Source of the DNA: Planctomycetota bacterium
GTDB taxonomy: Bacteria > Planctomycetota > UBA8108 > JACQVS01
DNA length: 64,000 bases
Direction: 5' to 3'
Assembly (NCBI GenBank): GCA_028280485.1
Contig: JANQLS010000072.1
Coordinates: 1-64,000 of the forward strand
The notes below the pieces were generated by a model. It was not told where the DNA came from. It searched no databases and saw nothing but the letters and a program-made list of their open reading frames with translations. Of the stretch, positions 53,118-62,615 are shown one piece after another (the first letter of the stretch is position 1; the number at the start of each line of letters is the position of its first letter). The position numbers were made by a program, and so were the translations under genes.

Positions 53118-54566
53118 ATGCCTTCAATTTATAAACCATCCTATACCCGTAAAGACTCCAAAACGGGAAAGAAAGTTACTAAGAAATTAAAGAAGTGGTA
53201 CATCGAATATATAGATGCTCAGGGTATCAAGAAGAGAATCCCTGGATTTGTTGATAAAGAAGCAACGAAGCAATTAGCTGCCAAGATCGAAAAAGAAGTC
53301 GCATTAGAATCTGCCGGGATCGTGGACCAGTTTTCAATCCAAGCCAAGAGACCAATTTCTGAACAGCTTAGCGATTTCAGAAAACATCTTGAAGCGAAAG
53401 ATATTACGACTAAACAAGTCAATCAGGTTATCAATAGAGTAACTGCCGCCTTTAAGGGCTGTGAATTTTTAACCTTAAAAGACTTGGATCCTGAAAAATT
53501 AAATCAATGGTTAGCGAAGCGAAGGAAAAATGGTCTTTCTGCAAGGACTTCTAATTTTTACCTTAAAGCCTGTAGAAGTTTTTGCAACTGGCTAAGGAAG
53601 TTTAATCGCTACCCAGAGAATCCATTTGATCAAATTGAAACTGTAAAGATTGAAACCGATATTCGCCACCAAAGAAGGGCGTTGAGTTTTATTGAGGTCG
53701 CAAAACTAATCTCAGTAACCAAAACAGCAAATCGCCTTTGCTGCCTCGGGGGTGAAGACCGAGCAATTCTTTATTTAACTGCCTTTATCACCGGAATTAG
53801 AGCTTCTGAGTTAGCAAGCTTGAAGCCCTCCAGTTTTAATTTTGAAACCACTCCTGCTACGGTGACCATTGAATCTGCTTATTCGAAACGAAGAAGAAAA
53901 GACGTGCTCCCTCTTCATGCATCAGTTAAGGACACCATTGAGGATTGGATTCAGAGAAAGAAGAAGGGAGATGAGTTTTTATGGCCTGGGAACTGGTCAA
54001 AAAAAGCAGCAAAAATGATGCGGGGAGATTTAAAGAGAGCTGAGATTCCCTATAAAACTAAAGAGGGGTATGCCGATTTTCACGCCTTGAGGCATTCATT
54101 TTTAACTGCGTTAGCTCGCTCAGGTGTTCACCCTAAAGCAATGCAAGGTCTTGCTCGACACTCGACCGTAAAACTCACATTGGACAATTACTCACACTTC
54201 GAGCTGGATGATTTAAACACCGCGCTTAAACAGCTAGAACTCCCTACCAAACCCGAGTTAGTCTCAGAACCTATAGAGAAGAGTTCAGTAAGCTTGCATG
54301 TGGGCCAGCATGTGGGGAACACCGACTTTTCTTGTCATTCAATGACTTCAGAAGGCAATGAAGCCTCTAATGAGGAAGAAGTAGTCAAGAATCCTAAAGG
54401 TGGGAAAATTAAGCAGTTAATCGAGGAAGGGACGTATTATTTGGTAAAAAAGATTGGAGGCGGCACCCGGATTCGAACCGGGGATGACGGTTTTGCAAAC
54501 CGTTGCCTTAGCCACTTGGCTATGCCGCCTCTGATGTTCAGCTTTTTTATGGGAGGGTCGCCCTGA
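53118..54566 (+). CDS. int: Tyrosine integrase reading into the tRNA-Cys attachment site, 482 aa
   Basis: The start at ATG 53118 follows CAGGAAG; the frame opens at a TTG at 53085. A SAM-like core-binding domain (TTKQVNQVINRVTAAFKGCE) precedes the catalytic domain with ITGIRASELASLKPS (Arg), HALRHSFLTALARSG (HxxR) and LARHSTVKLTLDNYSHFEL (His and Tyr). The catalytic part ends by about residue 375. The last 40 codons (from GGGTRIRTGDDGFANR) are the antisense of tRNA-Cys, and the stop lies in chromosomal DNA. The protein's C-terminus thus depends on integration state. This tail should not be read as a domain. Confidence 0.88.
   Translation: MPSIYKPSYTRKDSKTGKKVTKKLKKWYIEYIDAQGIKKRIPGFVDKEATKQLAAKIEKEVALESAGIVDQFSIQAKRPISEQLSDFRKHLEAKDITTKQVNQVINRVTAAFKGCEFLTLKDLDPEKLNQWLAKRRKNGLSARTSNFYLKACRSFCNWLRKFNRYPENPFDQIETVKIETDIRHQRRALSFIEVAKLISVTKTANRLCCLGGEDRAILYLTAFITGIRASELASLKPSSFNFETTPATVTIESAYSKRRRKDVLPLHASVKDTIEDWIQRKKKGDEFLWPGNWSKKAAKMMRGDLKRAEIPYKTKEGYADFHALRHSFLTALARSGVHPKAMQGLARHSTVKLTLDNYSHFELDDLNTALKQLELPTKPELVSEPIEKSSVSLHVGQHVGNTDFSCHSMTSEGNEASNEEEVVKNPKGGKIKQLIEEGTYYLVKKIGGGTRIRTGDDGFANRCLSHLAMPPLMFSFFMGGSP
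54455..54529 (-). tRNA. tRNA-Cys (GCA), CCA encoded
   Basis: On the minus strand the acceptor GGCGGCA pairs with TGCCGCC. The anticodon stem ACGGT/ACCGT encloses TTGCAAA with anticodon GCA. The T arm is CCCGG-TTCGAAT-CCGGG. Discriminator T and CCA complete the gene, as in other bacterial tRNA-Cys. An element with its own integrase abuts the 3' end, marking it as attachment site. Confidence 0.95.
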
Positions 54567-54756
54567 GTCTCGGCCGCCGAAGCCGCCTGTAAACCTCTTC
54601 GAATAAGTCACTTAGGTGGGTACTTATCGGAAGAAAAAAACTTCAGGGGAAAGATCACTTATACCAGTCTTGATTGCCGATGACAAGAGTCTGGCTATAG
54701 TTGTATCGAAAACAATCTCAAACAGTGAAAAATCCTGCAAAAACCCCTGAAAAACC

Positions 54757-55464
54757 ATGTCTGCTGCCTCCACCCAACCCCAAAACCTTCGAGCTGTTAT
54801 CTTTGATTTTGATGGAGTGATCGCCGATACCGTGCCGCTCCATTATCAAAGTTACAAGCGCCTATTTGGGGAACAGGGTCGGGAATACACTTGGACCGAA
54901 TACCAAAAATCTGGTTTAGGTGCATCGAGGGCCAATGCCATTCGGGCGATCATGGGTGAAGATCTCGAGCCTGATAAATTCCAGGCGTTGATGCATCGAA
55001 AAAGTGAAATCGTATTAGATACTGTGAAGCGGGAAGGCCTCAATGTCTTACCGGGCGCGTTAGAACTCGTTCGTGCACTTCACAACTGTGACCTCAAAGT
55101 GGGACTCGCATCTTCGAGTGGACACGCCGAGTTGTTTTTAGAAATTATTGGAGTTCGTTTTCTTTTTCACTCAGTGAGAGATGTTTCTAAGAATCTTCCT
55201 TCGAAGCCAGCTCCCGATTTATATTTAGAAGTTTTAAAAGAGCTCAACTTAAAAGCGAATGAAGCCATCGCAATAGAAGACTCCCCCACGGGAATTCAAT
55301 CAGCACAAAGGGCGGGAATAAAAATTCTGGGAGTGACGAACTCCGAAGATGAAGTTCAATTGAATGGAGTCGACTGGCAACTTTCCAGCCTACAAGGGGT
55401 CAGTCCTGATCAGTTATTTGAAATCGTGAATGCTGAGCCCGCAAAATCGAACGATCTCAGTTAA
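54757..55464 (+). CDS. HAD-superfamily phosphatase/phosphomutase, 235 aa
   Basis: HAD motif I is AVIFDFDGVIADT (nucleophile Asp), motif II LASSSGH, motif III Lys in PSKPAPDLYLEV, motif IV AIEDSPTGIQSA. The helical cap (residues 25-90) matches the beta-phosphoglucomutase/phosphoglycolate phosphatase subgroup. The substrate is a small sugar or acid phosphate; the exact one cannot be told. It is the first chromosomal gene right of the tRNA. No clear Shine-Dalgarno sequence is present. Confidence 0.85.
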   Translation: MSAASTQPQNLRAVIFDFDGVIADTVPLHYQSYKRLFGEQGREYTWTEYQKSGLGASRANAIRAIMGEDLEPDKFQALMHRKSEIVLDTVKREGLNVLPGALELVRALHNCDLKVGLASSSGHAELFLEIIGVRFLFHSVRDVSKNLPSKPAPDLYLEVLKELNLKANEAIAIEDSPTGIQSAQRAGIKILGVTNSEDEVQLNGVDWQLSSLQGVSPDQLFEIVNAEPAKSNDLS

Positions 55465-55488
55465 GCTGCTCTCAACTTTAGCTTCTCA

Positions 55489-56220
55489 TCAATCTTCCCA
55501 TTCATCAATGAGAAGCGGCTTAAAATCTAAAGCATCGCAAGCCACCAAATGATACTGAACTCCTCGCGCTTCCCCTTGAAAGTAATCATCCCAATCTTGC
55601 TTTGAATGAAGATGCCCATAGACCACCGTTTTACAATTCGCTTCTTCGATCAGATCCGTAAATATGCTTTGATCTGAACGAGGGCCGAAAGGTGGATAAT
55701 GGAACATTGCAACTCTAGGATGCACAGCCTGAGTTTCTTTTTCGAGTTCATCTAAATGGGCGATTGAAGCTTTAAATTCTTTAATCTCGCGCTCGAGCTC
55801 TTTATCAACATCTTCTTGAGTCTTCTTTCCGAAAGGAACTAAATCTCCCCCTCGCACCCCGACGATGGGTAATCCCCCGATCATCGTGGCTGTCTTTTTG
55901 AGGGCATAAGTTCTCTCGGGCAACAGCTCTTTCATCTTCTTATGAGAACCCGGCCACCAGTAATCATGATTCCCTTTGATCATGACCATGATTCCGGGAA
56001 GGTCGCGTAACCATTTAAATTCTTCTTCTACTTGCGCGGGCTTCATCGCCCACGAAAAATCACCGGGGAGTAAAACGATATCGTTATCGTCAATCGAATC
56101 TCTCCAATGCTTTTCCACCTTTTTGTGATGGCCAATCCAGTGTTCGCCAAACTTATCCATCCACTTGCCCGTAGAAAAACCGAGGTGGAGGTCGGCTATC
56201 GCCCAAAGTTTACGTTTCAT
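55489..56220 (-). CDS. Calcineurin-like metallophosphoesterase, 243 aa
   Basis: Di-metal motifs are present in order: AIADLHLGF (DxH), LLPGDFSWAM (GD), MIKGNHDYW (GNHD), VAMFHYPPF (H) and VVYGHLHSKQDW (GHxH). The size and WSMKP/GDFSWAM pattern match bacterial predicted phosphohydrolases of the YkuE-like group acting on unknown phosphodiesters. It is cytosolic. It is convergent with the HAD gene. Confidence 0.88.
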   Translation of the reverse strand: MKRKLWAIADLHLGFSTGKWMDKFGEHWIGHHKKVEKHWRDSIDDNDIVLLPGDFSWAMKPAQVEEEFKWLRDLPGIMVMIKGNHDYWWPGSHKKMKELLPERTYALKKTATMIGGLPIVGVRGGDLVPFGKKTQEDVDKELEREIKEFKASIAHLDELEKETQAVHPRVAMFHYPPFGPRSDQSIFTDLIEEANCKTVVYGHLHSKQDWDDYFQGEARGVQYHLVACDALDFKPLLIDEWED

Positions 56221-56452
56221 GAATAAACAAATCTTCTAAAAGATGCCCCAGCCGAGAGGCTGTGAATATTGTGGTGATTGAAAACGGCAATCTGAAGCTG
56301 AGTATATACAAAGTTTTATTAAGGTGGAGAAGATTCTTATACAACCCTTCCGAGGAAGATAAAGAATTGATATCCTTAGCTCTACTTTAAGTTTTCTTTC
56401 GAACTGCCTAAGAGTACCTATACTCATCTTTCTTACTGATTAAGTGATCTCA

Positions 56453-57283
56453 ATGTCAGCTGCATCTAAAAAATTACTGCTGGGGATGGTTCACCTCCCC
56501 CCCTTACCTGGCTCTCCTGGAGTAGGAGATCAATCCCCCCAACAAGTTTTACCAAAAGCTTTAGAGGTAGCCCTTCAAGATGCTCAAACTTTGATCGAAG
56601 GGGGCATGGATGGATTTTTTATTGAAAACTTTAACGACCATCCGTTCTATCCCGATCAAGTACCTCCCGTCACTGTTTCTGCGATCACTTGGGTGGCTGC
56701 GAAGATTGTTGAGCACTTTCAATCGGACTCTGCGAAGTCTTCCAAGAAGCCGTTTATCGGGATCAATGTCTTGAGAAACGATGCTGCTTCGGCTCTCGCT
56801 TGCGCTGCGATTGTAGGTGCTGATGCCATTCGAGTGAACGTACATACCAGTGCGATGGTAACGGATCAAGGAGTTCTTCAAGGGAAGGCCTACGAAACGA
56901 TCCGACAAAGAGAAAGCCTTCGTTCAAATGTGAAGATTTTTGCGGATGTCTTGGTGAAACACGCATTACCCCTGGGATCAGGTGAAATCGATATTGCATC
57001 CTTAGCGAGAGAAACTGCCGGCCGGGGAAGAGCGGATGCCCTCATCGTCACCGGTAAAGAAACGGGAAAAGCTACGGATTTAAACCGAGTTCAAATCATT
57101 CGAGATGCAGTTTCCGAAACTCCTATTTTAGTTGGAAGCGGAGTGAATCCTGAAACGGCAAAGGAAACTCTCCAAGTGGCTGATGGTGTCATCACAGGAA
57201 CGGGACTGAAAGAGAACGGCTTAGTCCATCGACCTGTGGACCTGAAACGAGTTCAAGTTTTTGTGGATGCTGCGCGGAGTTAA
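56453..57283 (+). CDS. BtpA/SgcQ family protein, 276 aa
   Basis: A TIM-barrel-like protein of the BtpA family: LLGMVHLPPLPGSPG start, GMDGFFIENFNDHPF, FIGINVLRNDAASALACAAI, DAIRVNVHTSAMVTDQG, KIFADVLVKHALPLG and DALIVTGKETGKATDLN. These are diagnostic blocks. In cyanobacteria BtpA stabilises photosystem I; elsewhere (SgcQ) the function is unknown. ATG 56453 is used; a GTG at 56444 is also possible. The stop is 2 nt from the glycerate-kinase-type gene, so they form an operon. Confidence 0.88.
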   Translation: MSAASKKLLLGMVHLPPLPGSPGVGDQSPQQVLPKALEVALQDAQTLIEGGMDGFFIENFNDHPFYPDQVPPVTVSAITWVAAKIVEHFQSDSAKSSKKPFIGINVLRNDAASALACAAIVGADAIRVNVHTSAMVTDQGVLQGKAYETIRQRESLRSNVKIFADVLVKHALPLGSGEIDIASLARETAGRGRADALIVTGKETGKATDLNRVQIIRDAVSETPILVGSGVNPETAKETLQVADGVITGTGLKENGLVHRPVDLKRVQVFVDAARS

Positions 57284-57285
57284 TT

Positions 57286-58629
57286 GTGGATCGAACTGAA
57301 AAACTCAATTCGATGAAAAGTGCAGTTGAAGATCTTTTTCAACTTGGGATTCAAGCTGCGAGCCCTGAAAAAGCCATCGATCGAGGCTTTCAAGAGATCT
57401 CATTTAATTCAGAGGAAATAAAAGGGAAAGTTCACCTGATTGCCTTTGGCAAGGCGGCATCGGGCATGACCCGAAAGGTGATTCAGCATCTAGGATCGGG
57501 AGTGGACTGGGGTGAACGAGTAGTTGTGACTCACCATGAAAATCCTGATTCAGTGAGCGAGATCGAGGGAATAGATTTTTTTAAGGCAGGGCATCCAGTT
57601 CCTGATTCTTATGGAGTTCAAGCTGCGGCTTATGTCGAGCGGGTTGCTCGATCAGCTACGGAAGATGACTTGGTCTTGGTACTGATTTCGGGAGGAGGGT
57701 CGGCATTACTTCCAGCCCCGGCGACGGGATTAAGCTTAGAAGATAAAGCTATGACCACAGAGGCGCTGCTTCGATCCGGAGCCGATATCTATGAACTCAA
57801 TTCAGTGAGAAAACACTTATCGCAATTAAAGGGTGGCGGCTTAGCGCGTTGTATTCATCCCGCGAAGTCGATTTCTTTTCTTCTTTCGGATGTGATTGGA
57901 GATGACCTCAGCACGATCGCGAGCGGACCAACGGTAGGAGACCCTTCAACATTCCAAGACGCCCTTGCGGTAATTACAAAATATCAGGTAGAGTCGGCGA
58001 TCAGCCCCACTGCTCTTCAATATCTTCGGGAGGGTGTAGATCAGAAGCAGCAGGAGACTCCCGATCCTGGAGACTCTCTGTTTGACAACGCCGCTCACGT
58101 GGTAGTAGGAAGTAATCGCGTGAGTTTAGATGCGGTCGAAGAAGGGGCGCGGGAGCAACTTCAGAGTGGAGAAGTCGTCGTTCGGCTTACTGATCCCTTA
58201 TGCGGGGAAGCAAAAGAGGAAGCCAAGTTGTTGGCAGAACGTGTTCGGAGTGTTTCAAAAGAGAACAGTGGGACCAGGTGCATTGTGGTAGCGAGTGGGG
58301 AAACGACCGTGAACGTGGTAGGGAAGGGAAAGGGAGGCCGCAACCAGGAATTCGCCTTGGCGTTTGCCCTCGAAATGGAAAATCAGCCCATAGAGCGAGA
58401 TTGGACCTTTCTTTCGGGGGGAACCGATGGGAGAGACGGCCCCACCGAGGCTGCGGGGGCGATCGTTAATTCTCAAACGATTCAATTGATTCGTGATTCA
58501 GGCCTCGCACCTGAGGAATTCCTAAAGAACAACGATTCAAATGCAGCCTTGGATCGAGCCTCAGCGCTTCTAACTACTGGAGCGACTGGAACTAATGTCG
58601 CTGATCTTCAAATTGTGATCATAGATTGA
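57286..58629 (+). CDS. Type 2 glycerate kinase (DUF4147/MOFRL family), 447 aa
   Basis: The N-terminal DUF4147 domain shows HLIAFGKAASGMTRKVI, GHPVPDSYGVQAAAYV, VLVLISGGGSALLPAPATG, ELNSVRKHLSQLKGGGLAR and DVIGDDLSTIASGPT. The C-terminal MOFRL domain shows GKGGRNQEFALAFA and FLSGGTDGRDGPTEAAGA. It phosphorylates D-glycerate to 2-phosphoglycerate, linking glycerate or glyoxylate use to glycolysis. It starts with GTG 57286 just after the BtpA stop. Confidence 0.9.
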   Translation: MDRTEKLNSMKSAVEDLFQLGIQAASPEKAIDRGFQEISFNSEEIKGKVHLIAFGKAASGMTRKVIQHLGSGVDWGERVVVTHHENPDSVSEIEGIDFFKAGHPVPDSYGVQAAAYVERVARSATEDDLVLVLISGGGSALLPAPATGLSLEDKAMTTEALLRSGADIYELNSVRKHLSQLKGGGLARCIHPAKSISFLLSDVIGDDLSTIASGPTVGDPSTFQDALAVITKYQVESAISPTALQYLREGVDQKQQETPDPGDSLFDNAAHVVVGSNRVSLDAVEEGAREQLQSGEVVVRLTDPLCGEAKEEAKLLAERVRSVSKENSGTRCIVVASGETTVNVVGKGKGGRNQEFALAFALEMENQPIERDWTFLSGGTDGRDGPTEAAGAIVNSQTIQLIRDSGLAPEEFLKNNDSNAALDRASALLTTGATGTNVADLQIVIID

Positions 58630-59569
58630 GATTGGATAATTAATTTCAGACTACCAAACCAATTTCAGCTTGGGACATGCACCCAAACTGCTTCATTTCA
58701 ACGCATCTAAAGACCTCCCTTGAGCCAGACATCCCCCCATTATTCCTTCCATATTGCCTGGGGCCGAACCAACAAACGACCTATTTTAAATCATTTCTTA
58801 ATACCCATAAACGCGCCACATTAAATCATTCCGTATTTCCACGTCCTCTCCATTTCCACCAACACAGCCCTCAACCTTACCAGGTAAGGTGAACTTCCCG
58901 CCAAGACCGTTACCAGGTAAACCAGATTCGGAAACCGAAATCATTACCAGGTAGCCTAAATTCGTAACCAGGTACCGATTGGAGGTCCGTATTTGCCTCA
59001 AATTGAAGCTTTATTTGTTACCTGGTAGGGATTGGAGGGAGGGGATGGACTTGGTGGTAAGCTCGCGATGAAATTTAATAAGCGAGTTGGGTTGCGAGTA
59101 TTAACTGGAGGAGCGAGGTTACCTGGTAAGGGTTGAAGGAAGCCTACTCGACGCGACTGACTCGTTTTGACGCACACATATTCTGATATTCGCGATAATT
59201 CGACACGATCAAATACGGTCAACTCTCTCCCCAAAGTGGGGCTGAAAAACGATAAATGCATTCTGCTCCCCAGAGTTAATTTGCATTGTAAAGTTCGTTA
59301 TTCCCCCCCTGCTCACCACTCTGACCCACTCCCGGATAGTAAATCTCCACAACTCTCCACCACTCTCTTCAGATTCAAAATTGACCTTCGCGCCTCTTCT
59401 TTGCATGATATCGGGTTCACCCATCTTCCACGTGGGTTTGTTGCGCAGCATTCCGCTTCGCGTTTGATTTCGTTCATTCCTAAAATTGCACTCTTCGATC
59501 CGGCCACCGCTTGCTACGCAACCGCCCACGGGATGGCTCGGCTCGAGAACTATTTGGAGAACTTTCGCC
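58630..59569. other. Long intergenic region with palindrome array
   Basis: Contains six TTACCWGGTAA sites (58875-59129). Beyond 59130 open frames exist on both strands, but none has a ribosome binding site or a recognisable protein, and they overlap each other. The true sugar isomerase start is 59570. Confidence 0.5.
58875..59129. promoter_or_regulatory. Six TTACCWGGTAA palindromes upstream of sugar isomerase
   Basis: Sites are 58875-58889 (CCTTACCAGGTAAGG, perfect over 15 bp), 58910-58920, 58944-58954, 58965-58975 (TAACCAGGTAC, weakest), 59018-59028 and 59119-59129. Centres are spaced about 33, 34, 21, 53 and 101 bp; the first three spacings are close to whole helical turns. They are probably operators for a dimeric regulator or a local repeat family. 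Confidence 0.65.
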
Positions 59570-60595
59570 ATGTCCAGACCAGTAACTCTGTTCACCGGCC
59601 AATGGGCCGACCTCCCCTTCGAAACCATGTGTCAAAAAGCCAAAGACTTTGGTTACGACGGCCTCGAACTCGCCTGTTGGGGAGATCACTTTGAAGTAAC
59701 TAAAGCATTAGAAGACGACAGCTACGTCCAAGGCCGCTGGGACACCCTCAGCAAATACGGCCTCACCTGTTATTCCATCTCAAGCCACTTAGTCGGCCAA
59801 GCCATTTGCGACAACATCGATGAACGTCATCAATCCATTCTTCCTCCTGAAGTTTGGGGAGATGGTGATCCTGAAGGTGTCCGCCAACGTGCTGCCCAAA
59901 ACATGATCCAAGCAGGTCAAGCTTGCCGAAAATTCATCGACGCTCGCCCCGGAGGTGAAGAACACCCTGCAGTCGTCAATGGATTCACTGGCTCCAGTAT
60001 TTGGCATTCGATCTATGCCTTCCCACCCACCAGCCAAGATTACTGGCAAAAAGGATTCAATGACTTCGCCGATCGCTTCACTCCTATCCTCGATGAGTTC
60101 GACAAAGTTAATGTCAATTTTGCCTTAGAAGTACACCCAACTGAAATCGCATTCGATATCGCTTCAGCTGAACGCGCCATCGAAGCCGTCAACGGCCACA
60201 AGCGATTTGGGTTCAACTACGATCCCTCTCATCTCGGCTACCAAGGTGTCGACTACGTTAAATTCATCTACACTTTCGGAAACCGTATCTATCACGCTCA
60301 CATGAAAGATGCTTGGTGGGGTAAGGGAGACGGAACGGTTGGTGTCTTCGGCGGTCACGTCGACTTTGCTGATCCTCGCCGCCATTGGGACTTCCGTTCT
60401 ATCGGTCACGGCGACATCGACTTCGAACGCATCATCGTCGCCCTCAACGATATCGGCTACAAAGGTCCTCTCTCAGTAGAATGGGAAGACAGCCGAATGG
60501 ATCGCGACCATGGAGCGAAAGAAGCGTGTGAAGCCGTTAAGAAATTCGACTTCCCAAGCTCAGGCTTAGCCTTCGACGCTCAATTCGACAATTAA
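59570..60595 (+). CDS. Sugar phosphate isomerase/epimerase (AP_endonuc_2 TIM barrel), 341 aa
   Basis: The start at 59570 ([20 protein letters not shown]) is chosen because sequence conservation in this family begins there and GGAG lies upstream; the frame opens at 59486. Key blocks: [31 protein letters not shown] (metal Glu), [17 protein letters not shown] (Asp, His), [14 protein letters not shown] (His, Lys), [15 protein letters not shown] and [15 protein letters not shown] (Glu). The metal-dependent xylose-isomerase-like fold acts on an unknown sugar. It has a strong terminator after it. Possible control by the palindrome array is inference. Confidence 0.9.
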   Translation: MSRPVTLFTGQWADLPFETMCQKAKDFGYDGLELACWGDHFEVTKALEDDSYVQGRWDTLSKYGLTCYSISSHLVGQAICDNIDERHQSILPPEVWGDGDPEGVRQRAAQNMIQAGQACRKFIDARPGGEEHPAVVNGFTGSSIWHSIYAFPPTSQDYWQKGFNDFADRFTPILDEFDKVNVNFALEVHPTEIAFDIASAERAIEAVNGHKRFGFNYDPSHLGYQGVDYVKFIYTFGNRIYHAHMKDAWWGKGDGTVGVFGGHVDFADPRRHWDFRSIGHGDIDFERIIVALNDIGYKGPLSVEWEDSRMDRDHGAKEACEAVKKFDFPSSGLAFDAQFDN

Positions 60596-60612
60596 TTTAA
60601 AATTGCTGACTT

Positions 60613-60653
60613 CGCATAAAAAAAGCCGCCTATAAGGCGGCTTTTTTTATGCG
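60613..60653. terminator. Bidirectional rho-independent terminator
   Basis: AAAGCCGCC/GGCGGCTTT with a TATAA loop, flanked by A-run and T-run (41 bp near-perfect inverted repeat CGCATAAAAAA...TTTTTTATGCG). It serves the isomerase (+) and the DUF115 gene (-). Confidence 0.95.
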
Positions 60654-60677
60654 AACATATTATCGACTCGTCGTGCC

Positions 60678-62615
60678 TCAAACCTGCAACTCCAATTCAG
60701 TCAATCGTTGCTCGAGGGTTTCTTCCACACTTACCAACTTCTCTTTTACATAACGCAAAGCTTCATCTAAGCCTCGTATGTAGTCGAGATCTCTTTGGGC
60801 TTGCTGATTTTGCTTTTCAACCCCCGTTAAATTCTCACCAGTAATCTCACGGTCTTTTTGAACTCGCACAAAAAGATCTGCTTGAGCGAAGTGGTTTAAG
60901 AGATGGAATAAAAATCCATACTCATTAAAACGCTCTCGGAGCTTTTGAACTTCGAGCACTTCCTTATTTGCTGCTTTTCCCGAATCCGTACTCTTTACAA
61001 CTTTCTTCAGTAGCTTGATCGCTTTTTTATAACTCGCGCTCAGTTGATTGATTTCTGAAATTCGAGTTTTGACAGCCTCATGACACTTCACGTAACGCTC
61101 GACTTCATCGACTTCTTCTTCAGCTTGTCGAATGCAGTCGGGAATCGTTTGGTCGAGTTCACGAGTTGCGAATTGATCTAAGGCATCGTTTAACGTCATT
61201 TCTACGGTAAACTTTTTCTTCGCCCCTCCTTCAGTCGCATCGATAATTTGTTGTTGGGTTTCCCTAAATAATTTTTCGAACTCTCTTAAGTAACTGAAGA
61301 AGATATCGCTGGTATAGGTAGTGCCTCCACCGATGGCCGGTACCTCCATCAATCGATTTCGATGTAAGAAGTACCACTCGACCTCTTTCATTTCGAAGGT
61401 ATAAAATCGGCTGGTCTCATTGAAATGTTGCTCTTGCTGGGCTGTTCCTGCAACATGGTGTCGTCCTTGAGGGTAACTCAAATCCAAACCGGTCATGATG
61501 ATCGGATCACAGCCGAGGGTTCGCGCCATATCGAACGCAGCGTGAGCTACCGTCGCACTCATCAACAAGTTTTCTTTATCTCCAGGCACTCCATCCAGAA
61601 GCGTATTCATGAGATGGTCGTTACCGAAAAGTTTCACTCCAGGGTAACTTTGAATTGCTGCGGCATTCGCTTTGGAATCACAGACCACCGGAGCCGCCTC
61701 TGAAGGATCGACGGCTTCAAAGTACCTTCCGGAGACATTGTGATAATCGATGATCGCTGTTAAATCCGGCTGAATACCTCGCCCCAATAAAACTTTCATT
61801 GCCGTTGAAACGGCGATGATAACGGCCTTGCCCTGAGCTCTTCGAATCTCTTCAACATTTTTTTCTAAGGACGGTCCTGCAGCTACGACCACCGCAGGTA
61901 CTCCATTAAACTTCCCGGCCAAAGCTGAGAGGCCGACACTCGAAATGTAGTCAGGTAAGTTATCAAACTGGTTCTCTACCGAAATACGCGAAAGATAGAG
62001 CGCACTTCGAATTGAAACCGCTCCGTGGGTCGTGAAGTCGTTCACACATTTAAGCAAAGCTTCAGATTGTTTTGGAAAGGCTCGCTTTGAAGCTGGATGA
62101 GGAATGAGTTTCAATCCACCACTGAGTAACCGCGAAACATTTCCGTCGAGTTGATAGAAGAGTTCTTCTTCTGAAGCACCCACGATAAGTTCGACACCAT
62201 CTCTTTTAAACAAAGGTGTAAAGTCGACCGCTTTTAACGCGTGAGTGAAAAGATCAAGATTAGGTTCAACCCAAACCATAAACACCGTTTTCGGTGCTTT
62301 TTGAATAGCGGCTATGATCGAGTAACCCAATCCCGCACTTAAGAACAGTAAAGAGTCATTGGGATCTAAAGGAAGCTGTTCAATTTGTTTGAGAGCTTCT
62401 TCTTCTGGGCGATACCTTGAATGTAACCACGTTTCAACTCCTGCCTCAGAGTTCACCTTTAAACTGAATCCACTCTGACGCCCTGGAACTAATTCCAGCT
62501 CCGTGACCTCTTCCTGACGACAAACTTTCTCTGCAACCTCGGGCCATCTCAACCTCAAATAGGTAAGGTTCTTTTCAAAGATTTCAGGAATCGGATTTTC
62601 CCCCATGGGTGGCAT
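60678..62615 (-). CDS. DUF115/Maf-like motility-associated glycosyltransferase family protein, 645 aa
   Basis: DUF115 core at about residues 200-400: GVPAVVVAAGPSLEKNVEEI, AVIIAVSTAMKVLLGRGIQP, DLTAIIDYHNVSGRYFEAVD, LLMSATVAHAAFDMARTLGC and PIIMTGLDLSYPQGRHHVAG. The family (MAF_flag10) includes flagellin nonulosonic-acid transferases. The C-terminal 180 residues are long helices (coiled coil). No flagellin gene is in the window, so the acceptor is unknown. AGAAGAG precedes the ATG. Confidence 0.85.
   Translation of the reverse strand: MPPMGENPIPEIFEKNLTYLRLRWPEVAEKVCRQEEVTELELVPGRQSGFSLKVNSEAGVETWLHSRYRPEEEALKQIEQLPLDPNDSLLFLSAGLGYSIIAAIQKAPKTVFMVWVEPNLDLFTHALKAVDFTPLFKRDGVELIVGASEEELFYQLDGNVSRLLSGGLKLIPHPASKRAFPKQSEALLKCVNDFTTHGAVSIRSALYLSRISVENQFDNLPDYISSVGLSALAGKFNGVPAVVVAAGPSLEKNVEEIRRAQGKAVIIAVSTAMKVLLGRGIQPDLTAIIDYHNVSGRYFEAVDPSEAAPVVCDSKANAAAIQSYPGVKLFGNDHLMNTLLDGVPGDKENLLMSATVAHAAFDMARTLGCDPIIMTGLDLSYPQGRHHVAGTAQQEQHFNETSRFYTFEMKEVEWYFLHRNRLMEVPAIGGGTTYTSDIFFSYLREFEKLFRETQQQIIDATEGGAKKKFTVEMTLNDALDQFATRELDQTIPDCIRQAEEEVDEVERYVKCHEAVKTRISEINQLSASYKKAIKLLKKVVKSTDSGKAANKEVLEVQKLRERFNEYGFLFHLLNHFAQADLFVRVQKDREITGENLTGVEKQNQQAQRDLDYIRGLDEALRYVKEKLVSVEETLEQRLTELELQV

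Noticed and set aside
54440..54566. C-terminal domain of the integrase (GGGTRIRTGDDGFANR...)
   Set aside because: This is the antisense translation of the tRNA-Cys gene, not a conserved protein domain.
59167..59694. Open frames on both strands before the sugar isomerase
   Set aside because: They overlap each other, lack ribosome binding sites and protein-like composition, and end inside the real gene.
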